Shown piece by piece: positions 1 through 6,273 of a DNA stretch of 12,684 bases (positions are counted from its first letter, which is position 1; every line of letters starts with the position of its first letter). The position numbers and the translations under genes are program-made. The DNA comes from Tessaracoccus flavescens. GTDB lineage: Bacteria; Actinomycetota; Actinomycetes; Propionibacteriales; Propionibacteriaceae. Location: the NCBI GenBank assembly GCA_020741375.1, contig DYZF01000097.1:1-12684 (forward strand), in the 5' to 3' direction. The notes under the pieces were generated by a model, which ran no database searches, was not told where the DNA came from, and worked only from the letters and a program-made list of their open reading frames with translations.

Positions 1-268
1 TCCTCACAAGAGTTACTTGGTCGTTTCTCGAAGAGCATCCCCGATGGCCCATCGCCCATCTCACGACACGCCGACCAGCCACCCGGAATGCCACCACGCT
101 AGGGGACTCACCCGTTGGTGACAGTCGCCGCACTGAGAGCTGCGACGTCAAGTCCTCGGCGCCCCGGCTGCTGGATCCGATCGGGCTGGGACACCGTCGT
201 GTCGACGAGCCGGACCTGCGGCACGTCGAGGTCCACCAGACGTTGGGCCCGCTCGATACGCTTGGCGC
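1..268. other. Upstream region with no convincing gene
   Basis: No recognisable domain is encoded here on either strand. One minus-strand frame is open from about 317 down to a TGA at 108-110. From a GTG at 236-234 it would give a 42-residue peptide (begins VDLDVPQVRLVDTTVSQPDR, ends AATVTNG) with mostly G/C third positions. However, the complementary plus-strand frame is also open, so the signal is ambiguous, and there is no ribosome-binding site. It could be the decayed end of a minus-strand gene or chance. The first 70 bases are somewhat less GC-rich and may hold the promoter for the rhomboid gene, but no clear -35/-10 pair is visible. Confidence 0.3.
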
Positions 269-1174
269 ATGGACGACGTCGCAACCTGCTACCGGCACCC
301 CAGCGAGGCCACGCGGATCACCTGCCAGCGCTGCGACCGACCCATCTGCGGCTCCTGCATGATCCCCGGCTCCGTCGGGTTCCAGTGCCCCGAGTGCGTC
401 CACCGCGGCAACCGCGAGACCCGGCAGCACCAACTGCCCTACGGCGGCGTGCGAAGCAGCAACCCCAAGGCCACGTCGATCGCGCTGATCGCCGTCAACG
501 TGCTCGTCTGGGTGGCTGTGCTGCTCACCGGCGGCTCGAACGGCCGCCTGTTCGCCACGCTGGCGCTCATGCCCAACGGCCACTGCGAGCCCCGCGCCGA
601 CGGCATGTTCCTCATCGACCGCTTCATGTGCCTTCAGCAGGGCGCCGAATGGTGGCCGGGCGTCGCGTCCGGCGCGCCGTGGCAGGTCATCACGTCCGCG
701 TTCACGCACGTCAGCCCGCTGCACATCCTGTTCAACATGCTCATGCTGTTCCTCCTCGGCCCGCAGGTGGAGGGGATCATGGGGCGCGCCCGATTCCTCG
801 CCATTTACTTCATCGCCGCGCTCGGCGGCTCCGCCGGCGTGATGCTCTTCAGCGCACCCTTCGTCAAGACCATGGGCGCCTCCGGCGCGGTCTACGGCCT
901 CATGGGCGCCCTGCTGATTCTGGCCCTCAAGCACAAGGGCGATGTGCGCGGCATCCTCATGTGGATCGGCCTCAACGTGGCGTTCTCGTTCATGGTGTCG
1001 GGCATCTCGTGGGAAGGCCACCTCGGCGGTCTGGTGGGCGGCGTCGCCGCCATCTCCGCGTTCGTCATGCTCCCCAAGCAGCACCGCGCCCGCTGGGGCT
1101 GGCCGCTCGCCGGGCTCGCCGCGCTGGTCTTCATCGGCATCATCGTCGCGCGCGCCCTCACCCTCGCCGTCTGA
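269..1174 (+). CDS. Rhomboid-family intramembrane serine protease with N-terminal zinc-finger-like domain
   Basis: A polytopic membrane protease of 301 residues that would cleave transmembrane substrates within the bilayer. The catalytic signature is visible: GASGAVYGLMGA with nucleophile Ser205, and EGHLGGLVGG with His251 on the last core helix. HILFNMLML (His152, Asn156) supplies the family's second-helix oxyanion residues. Membrane segments lie at about 69-87, 150-164, 174-194, 204-220, 226-243, 250-266 and 279-298, fitting a six-helix core plus one. Residues 7-45 carry Cys7, His10, Cys19, Cys22, Cys27, Cys30, Cys40, Cys43 and His45, a B-box-like zinc-binding pattern common in actinobacterial rhomboids. 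The ATG at 269 is the first start of the frame and has no clear Shine-Dalgarno. A TACGCT hexamer 6 nt upstream could mean a leaderless message. The lactonase gene follows after 18 nt, so the two are probably co-transcribed. Family certain; substrate unknown. Confidence 0.93.
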   Translation: MDDVATCYRHPSEATRITCQRCDRPICGSCMIPGSVGFQCPECVHRGNRETRQHQLPYGGVRSSNPKATSIALIAVNVLVWVAVLLTGGSNGRLFATLALMPNGHCEPRADGMFLIDRFMCLQQGAEWWPGVASGAPWQVITSAFTHVSPLHILFNMLMLFLLGPQVEGIMGRARFLAIYFIAALGGSAGVMLFSAPFVKTMGASGAVYGLMGALLILALKHKGDVRGILMWIGLNVAFSFMVSGISWEGHLGGLVGGVAAISAFVMLPKQHRARWGWPLAGLAALVFIGIIVARALTLAV

Positions 1175-1192
1175 CGCACCTAGGATCGGAGC

Positions 1193-2200
1193 ATGACTCT
1201 GGTTCTAGTTGGCAATGACAAGGGCGGCACCATCGCCGCGTTCCGCCTCAGCGACGACGGCGCTCACCTGGAACGGCTCGCCGATACGCACGTCGGCACC
1301 GGCTGCAGCACCTTCGCCGTCGACGGCGACCGCATCTACACCGCCGTCAAGGAGCCAGCCCCGGCCATCGTGACCCTGAGCCTCAACCGCGACACCGGTG
1401 AACTGACGGAGGAATCGCGCCGCGAGGTCTCCTCTGTTCTCGGCTACCTCGGCTACACCGACGGTGTCCTGCTCGGCGCGTCGTACCACGGCGGCTGGGG
1501 CGAGGCGTGGCCCGTCGTGGACGGCGTCGTCGGCGAGCCCACGGCACACCTTGAGGCGCGTAACATGCACGCCTCCGTCCCGGTCGGCGACAACGCCTAC
1601 TTCGTCTCCCTCGGCGACGACCTCATCGCGCAGTTCTCCCTCGCCGAAGGCGCACAGCTGGTTGAACTCAGCGAGCCCACGGTCGCGTGGACCGCCGGCA
1701 CCGGCCCCCGCCATCTCACCGCCTCCGCCGATGGCCGCAACGCTTACGTCATCACCGAGTTCAGCGGCGAAGCCGTGCGCTTCCACCGCGACCTCGATTC
1801 CGGCCGCCTCACCCCCGCAGAGTCGGTCATCGTCGTCGACCCCGACGCCAACCTCAAGCACAGCACCTACGGCGCCGACCCTCGCGCCGGTCACCTCATC
1901 TGGTGCGCCGACGTCTGGCTCGCCCGCGGCGACCGGTTCCTCCTGGCCACCGAGCGCACCGCCTCCACTGTCGCCACCGTCGCGGTCGCGGAGGACGGCA
2001 CTCTGGGCGACGTCGTCGCCATCACTCCCACCGAGGAACAGCCCCGCGGTATGGCAGTCTCACCAGACGGCGCCCTCGCGGTGGTCGTCGGCGAGCGCTC
2101 CGGCCATGCGACGCTCTACTCCGTCGGCGACGACGGCGCACTCACGGCCCTGGATCGGGTGGAGACGGGCACCGGCCCCAACTGGGTTCGCTTCGTCTAG
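1193..2200 (+). CDS. Lactonase-family beta-propeller protein (6-phosphogluconolactonase-like, YbhE/Pgl type)
   Basis: A 335-residue soluble protein without signal peptide, close to the length of E. coli Pgl (YbhE), a seven-bladed propeller that hydrolyses 6-phosphogluconolactone in the oxidative pentose phosphate pathway. Diagnostic blocks in order are LLGASYHGGWGEAW (93-106), GTGPRHLTASADGRNAYVITE (169-189), WCADVWLARGDRFLLATERT (237-256), TPTEEQPRGMAVSPDG (278-293) and a closing GTGPNWVRF (326-334). The third to fifth blocks match the remembered E. coli YbhE sequence well. ATG 1193 follows a GGATCGGAG ribosome-binding stretch. It sits 18 nt behind the rhomboid gene, and no zwf, gnd or other pentose phosphate gene is nearby. 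PF10282 proteins also include other propeller enzymes, so the family is sure but the substrate is inferred. Confidence 0.88.
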   Translation: MTLVLVGNDKGGTIAAFRLSDDGAHLERLADTHVGTGCSTFAVDGDRIYTAVKEPAPAIVTLSLNRDTGELTEESRREVSSVLGYLGYTDGVLLGASYHGGWGEAWPVVDGVVGEPTAHLEARNMHASVPVGDNAYFVSLGDDLIAQFSLAEGAQLVELSEPTVAWTAGTGPRHLTASADGRNAYVITEFSGEAVRFHRDLDSGRLTPAESVIVVDPDANLKHSTYGADPRAGHLIWCADVWLARGDRFLLATERTASTVATVAVAEDGTLGDVVAITPTEEQPRGMAVSPDGALAVVVGERSGHATLYSVGDDGALTALDRVETGTGPNWVRFV

Positions 2201-2210
2201 CGACCTCGCG

Positions 2211-2281
2211 ACATAACAGGGAGCTATTCGGCACAGATTCCACATATATCGAATCCGTGCCTGGATAGCTCCCTGTTATGT
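2211..2281. repeat. 71-bp imperfect palindrome (long hairpin) between convergent genes
   Basis: Outer arms ACATAACAGGGAGCTAT (2211-2227) and ATAGCTCCCTGTTATGT (2265-2281) are exact reverse complements over 17 bp. Moving inward, a T:G wobble, a C:G pair and one unpaired T are followed by GGCAC/GTGCC, one A:C mismatch and GATTC/GAATC, closing on the 10-nt loop CACATATATC. The element starts 10 bases after the lactonase stop and is strikingly AT-rich against its surroundings. It may act as a two-way transcription terminator for the convergent lactonase and murJ genes, though no T-run follows on either side. It could instead be a small dispersed palindromic repeat or MITE-like insertion. Its existence is seen directly; its role is unknown. 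Confidence 0.9.
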
Positions 2282-2341
2282 TCAGGCCTTCTATGCGGGC
2301 ACCGGGAGCAAGCGTCGACCGCGATCCGACCACCCTACGGC

Positions 2342-2361
2342 CGCCCGGACTCCGTCGGGCG
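2342..2361 (-). terminator. Possible GC hairpin downstream of murJ
   Basis: CGCCCG (2342-2347) and CGGGCG (2356-2361) pair over 6 bp around an 8-nt loop, 33 nt beyond the murJ stop on the minus strand. No T-tract follows. Such short GC hairpins are frequent by chance in high-GC DNA, so this is a weak call. The larger palindrome at 2211-2281 lies further downstream and could serve as the main barrier. Confidence 0.3.
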
Positions 2362-2394
2362 TGACCAGCTCAACCGGCGACGTGATCTCCCGCA

Positions 2395-5300
2395 TCAGCG
2401 CAACGTGATCTCGTTGAGCTGGGCGCGGAATCCGCCCTCAACCGGCGGCAGGTTGGTGAAGTACACCAGCGCGTAGCGGGTGGTGACCGGCTCGTCGAGC
2501 GTTAGCGTGACGTTGCCGGCGGCCTTGTCGTTGGAGGCGACGATCTTCCAATCGGCTTCGGTGCGCATCGACGCGGTGTCCCCAGCGGGGACGCGCAGCT
2601 CGACGGCGGTGCCGTCGCCGGTGAGGATCAGGTCTGCGGCACTGATCTGGCGTTCCTCCCCGAGGTCGAGCACCAGCCCGACACCCGGCTTCAGGCCACC
2701 CATGTTGGGCCGCTTCAAGTAGCGCAGCGTCTGCCAGCCGGTGGCGGGGTCGCCGTCGATGGCGCGGGCCACCTGATCCGGGTTCTCCTCGGCGTTGCCG
2801 TTGTCTGCCTCCGGATCGAAGTCCTTGGCGCTGACGATCGTGATCGCGCCCGTGCCCTCAGCGGAGCCCGACGGCGACCCAGGAGCCCCGCTCGTCCCCG
2901 CCTCACCGGGTGCGGCGGTGCCCGAGGTGCCGGGGGTGGCGGCCTCGTTGTCGGCGGCGTTGTTGATGCCGTTGATCACCAGCGAGATCACCAGTGCCAG
3001 GGCGGCGAGGATGCCGATGGCCCACAGCACGTAGCGGGGGCGCTGCTCCCGGTCGGCCACCGCGACACCAGCGGCGGGGGCGTCGTCGTCATGCGCCCGG
3101 CGCGGGGCGGCAGGCGTGGCCGCCGACGCGGCGGGAATCGCGGGGGCCACTCGGGTAGTCGCCGGGTCTGGCGTGGCCAGCGGCGCGACGCTGACCGGCG
3201 CGTCTACCGGCTTGTCGTCGTCCATCACCCACGAGCGGACGCGGGATTCGAGATCGGCCGACGCGTTGGCCGTGCCGAGCACTTCGGTGAGGGCCGCGTA
3301 GATCTGCGACGCCGTCGTGATCCGACGTTCGCCCATCGAGCCGCGCTCGGTGAGAGTGGTGGTGCAGATGCGATCCAGGGCCGGGGAGACGCCCAACTTC
3401 ACCGTGTGCGGAGGTGCGGTCTCGCCCGCGATGATCGGCGCCGCCGGCAGACCCCACTTCGCTTCGCCCGGCCAATGGCGCACGAGCGCGGCGTACAGCA
3501 CCTTGCCGAGGCCTTCGACGTCGGCCCGCTCCCGCGCCGACCACGCGTTGGATTCGTCGTCGCGTCGCGCCAAGGCGGCCTCGATCCCGAAGCCCACGAG
3601 CCGCACGGCGCCAGCCTGCGTGATGATGACGTTGTCTGGGTTAACCTGCTCGTGGAACAGGCCTTGGGCGTGCACGCCCACCAGCGCGTCGGCGAGCTCG
3701 CGGACGATGTGCCCGGCCTCGAGCGTACTGAGCGGGCCCTTGGCCAGCAGCTTGGTCAGCGACTTGCCCTGCGCGAACTCCGCCACCACGTAGGCGCCGA
3801 TGCCGTCGGTGGCGTCGGTCACCTCGTTGGCGTCGAGGACGCGGAGGAAGCGGGAATCCGTCGCGGCCGCACCCTTGCGGGCGGCCTGGATGAGCTCGGA
3901 GATGCGCGGGTCGCCGGGGGCGACGACGTGCACGGCGACGTCGCGCGACAGCACCTGATCGTGCGCCCGCCACGTCTCGGTGCCGCGGCGAACCGCCAGC
4001 TTCTCGATCAACTCGTAGCGGGTGTTCAGCAGCGTGCCGACAGTCGCGATCTGATCCTGCTCATCGCCCTCACGGAAGAGTGCGCGCATGTCGATCCGGC
4101 CGGTGGTCTCCTCGTCGTCCTCACCGTCCTCGTCGAGGTCGATCGGGGCAGGCAGCACCACCGACTGCGCGGTGCCGAGCCCGGAATGGATCCGCAGCGA
4201 TTCGAGCTCCTCGGAATCGTCGCCGCCGGAATCATCCGCGACCTCGTCGTGCGAGTACTGCGCCGCAGGGTTGGCGAAGCTGGAGTGATCGACGGCGTCC
4301 TCGTCGGCCGAGCGTCCACCGACGGTGGTCTCGTCGAAGCCCATCTGGTCAAGGCTCGCCTCGTCGAAGCTCGCCTCGCCGTCGGCAGCGTCCCAGCCCC
4401 TGCTGGGCTCAGAGCTGCCGGAAGCGTCGGCGTCATCAAGGGGGGCCGCCGGGCGCTCGAAGTTGTGCCGCGACACCGGCGGCCGGTTGCGGATCACCGT
4501 GACCGGACCGATGTCGTCGAGATCTGAATCGCTGATGCCGGCCGGCGGCATGAACGCCGCGTCGTCCAGTTCGAACTCATCGTCCGGGTTCTTCCCAGCG
4601 GTCGACGGCGCCACCGCGGCCTTGGGCTGCCGGCGCTTGCCGAACCGGGTGCTCACCAGCGTCGAGATGCTTGCCAGTTCCCGCACCTTGAGCAGCTTGC
4701 CCACCAGCAGGAACGACGCGAGGATCACGATGCCGCCCGCGGCGGCGGCCGCCAGCAGCGCCAGCTTGCCCGTGCCCAGCACGCTGACCAGCCAGCCGCT
4801 CAGGTAGTAGGCGCCGATGGCGCCGGGGATCGCGCCCAGCAGCAGCCGCACCAGATGCATCACCAAGGGGCTGCCGGCGAGATCCGGGAGGCGACGGCGC
4901 AGCACCTGCCACGACACGAACACGCCCACCAAGTACGCCAGCGAATAGGCCAGCGCCAACGCCGAGGCCACCCACTGATCCGAGTTCACCCACCACACCA
5001 GCAGGAACGCGAGCCCGATGTTGAGGCCGGCGATCAGCACCTGTAGGAAGAACGGCGTGCGGGTGTCCTCCATTGCGTAGAACGTGCGCAGGCACACGAA
5101 CTGGATGGTGAACGGGATGAGGCCGACGGCGAACGCCATGAGCGCCCACGCGACCCAGATGGCGTCTCCGGTGCTGCTGCCGTGCCCGAACAGGAACCCG
5201 GCGATGGGCCCAGCGAGCGCGAGGAACGCGGCGGTGGCCGGCACGATGGCGATCAGCGCGAGCCGCACCGTCTTGGTGAACTCCTGCGCGACGGCGGACT

Positions 5301-6273
5301 TGTCGCCAGCGGCTGCCAGGCGGGAGGCGTTCGGGAGCATCGCCGTCGCCAAGGAGACGGTGATCAGTGAGTGGGGGAGGATCCACATGAGGTGGGCGTT
5401 GGAGTACACCGCGACGCCCGCACCCTGGCCTCCGGCGGTGGCGGAGGTGGCGAGGCGGTTGACCACGACGAGGGCGATCTGGTTGATGGCGACGAAGCCC
5501 ATCGTCCACTTGGTCAGCGAGAAGGTCTTGCCGAGGCCGGTGCCCTTGAGGTCGAAGCGCGGGCGCAGCTTGAAGCCCACCTTCTTCACGAACGGGAGCA
5601 GCACCAGCGTCTGGACGGCGATGCCCGCCGTCGACCCCAAGCCCAGCAGCAGCACCTGCGGGGTGGTGAACGCTGCGCCGTGGTCGCCGTCGTTGCCCCA
5701 CACCACCAGGTAGATGCTCAGCACCGCGATGGAGATGACGTTGTTGGCGATCGGCGCCCACATCATGGGGCCGAACTTGTCGCGGGCGTTGAGCACTTGG
5801 CCGAGCAGGAAGAACGCGCCGTAGAAGAAGATCTGAGGCAGCGTCAGATAGGTGAGAGCGATGAGCGATTGGTACTGCGAGGCCAGCGCCGGCTCGCGCC
5901 ACTCGCTGGAGGTGTAGATCGCCGAGACCAGCGGGGCGGCCACCGTCGCCACGATCGCGACGGCGCCGATGATCAGCATGAACGCCGTCATGATGCGGTT
6001 GGTGTACGCCTCGCCGCCGTCTGCGTCGTTCTTGATGGCGCGGACGATCTGGGGGACGAGGACGGTGTTGAGGGCGCCGCCGGCGAACAGGATGTAGAGC
6101 GAGTTGGGGACGCTGGTGGCCAGCGTCAGCATGTCGACCTGACGCGACAACTGGCCGAGGATGAACGCGATCAGCGCCACCCGGATGATGCCCAGGATGC
6201 GGGAGATCATGGTGCCCGAGGCCATGATGGCGCTCGCCGATACGAGCTTCCTGGTGCTACTGACTTGGTTCAC
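2395..6273 (-). CDS. murJ: MurJ (MviN) lipid II flippase fused to a pseudokinase and an extracellular sugar-binding-like domain
   Basis: A 1292-residue membrane protein that would export lipid II for peptidoglycan synthesis. Residues 1-530 form the many-helix MOP-fold flippase; SRILGIIR near the start (Arg25, Arg31) matches the conserved MurJ beginning. Residues 545-740 are a long, acidic, probably disordered linker. Residues 752-1000 are kinase-like but inactive: the VAIK lysine is His782 (VAVHVV), HRD is HEQ (874-876), the following lysine is Asn878, and DFG is GFG (894-896), while Asn881 is kept. An Ala/Pro-rich stretch leads to a membrane helix (about 1081-1100), a Gly/Ser/Pro-rich spacer and a C-terminal beta-sandwich-like domain (1143-1292; AIDGDPATGW, VGLVLDLGE). 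This order matches mycobacterial MviN (Rv3910), whose phosphorylated pseudokinase recruits FhaA. The GTG at 6273 is chosen because AAGGAG lies 4 nt upstream; a start at 6333 would run deep into DUF6049. It is translationally coupled to DUF6049. Confidence 0.95.
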   Translation of the reverse strand: MNQVSSTRKLVSASAIMASGTMISRILGIIRVALIAFILGQLSRQVDMLTLATSVPNSLYILFAGGALNTVLVPQIVRAIKNDADGGEAYTNRIMTAFMLIIGAVAIVATVAAPLVSAIYTSSEWREPALASQYQSLIALTYLTLPQIFFYGAFFLLGQVLNARDKFGPMMWAPIANNVISIAVLSIYLVVWGNDGDHGAAFTTPQVLLLGLGSTAGIAVQTLVLLPFVKKVGFKLRPRFDLKGTGLGKTFSLTKWTMGFVAINQIALVVVNRLATSATAGGQGAGVAVYSNAHLMWILPHSLITVSLATAMLPNASRLAAAGDKSAVAQEFTKTVRLALIAIVPATAAFLALAGPIAGFLFGHGSSTGDAIWVAWALMAFAVGLIPFTIQFVCLRTFYAMEDTRTPFFLQVLIAGLNIGLAFLLVWWVNSDQWVASALALAYSLAYLVGVFVSWQVLRRRLPDLAGSPLVMHLVRLLLGAIPGAIGAYYLSGWLVSVLGTGKLALLAAAAAGGIVILASFLLVGKLLKVRELASISTLVSTRFGKRRQPKAAVAPSTAGKNPDDEFELDDAAFMPPAGISDSDLDDIGPVTVIRNRPPVSRHNFERPAAPLDDADASGSSEPSRGWDAADGEASFDEASLDQMGFDETTVGGRSADEDAVDHSSFANPAAQYSHDEVADDSGGDDSEELESLRIHSGLGTAQSVVLPAPIDLDEDGEDDEETTGRIDMRALFREGDEQDQIATVGTLLNTRYELIEKLAVRRGTETWRAHDQVLSRDVAVHVVAPGDPRISELIQAARKGAAATDSRFLRVLDANEVTDATDGIGAYVVAEFAQGKSLTKLLAKGPLSTLEAGHIVRELADALVGVHAQGLFHEQVNPDNVIITQAGAVRLVGFGIEAALARRDDESNAWSARERADVEGLGKVLYAALVRHWPGEAKWGLPAAPIIAGETAPPHTVKLGVSPALDRICTTTLTERGSMGERRITTASQIYAALTEVLGTANASADLESRVRSWVMDDDKPVDAPVSVAPLATPDPATTRVAPAIPAASAATPAAPRRAHDDDAPAAGVAVADREQRPRYVLWAIGILAALALVISLVINGINNAADNEAATPGTSGTAAPGEAGTSGAPGSPSGSAEGTGAITIVSAKDFDPEADNGNAEENPDQVARAIDGDPATGWQTLRYLKRPNMGGLKPGVGLVLDLGEERQISAADLILTGDGTAVELRVPAGDTASMRTEADWKIVASNDKAAGNVTLTLDEPVTTRYALVYFTNLPPVEGGFRAQLNEITLR

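Noticed and set aside
115..1218. Plus-strand frame of 367 codons over the rhomboid gene
   Set aside because: Arg/His/Pro-rich shadow translation; the rhomboid frame carries the catalytic motifs and membrane helices.
2211..2281. Integron attC site or RAYT-associated REP element
   Set aside because: The ends ACATAAC and GTTATGT each differ from the RYYYAAC/GTTRRRY core at one position. The outer stem is fully paired for 17 bp with no central spacer, and no integrase, cassette or RAYT gene is nearby. No GTAG guide precedes the stem.
4331..4370. Tandem repeat in the murJ linker (TCGTCGAAGC twice, 30 nt apart)
   Set aside because: Two short copies encoding FDE in an acidic low-complexity linker; not enough to call a repeat.
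3091..4527. Long plus-strand frame opposite murJ (478 codons)
   Set aside because: It is antisense to the well-supported MurJ linker and pseudokinase, is rich in Arg/Gly/His as expected for a high-GC shadow frame, and has no recognisable domain.
4577..5902. Minus-strand frame of 441 codons inside murJ
   Set aside because: It is a shifted frame of the MurJ membrane domain with Arg/Pro/His-biased composition; MurJ is continuous in its own frame, so no frameshift or second gene is needed.
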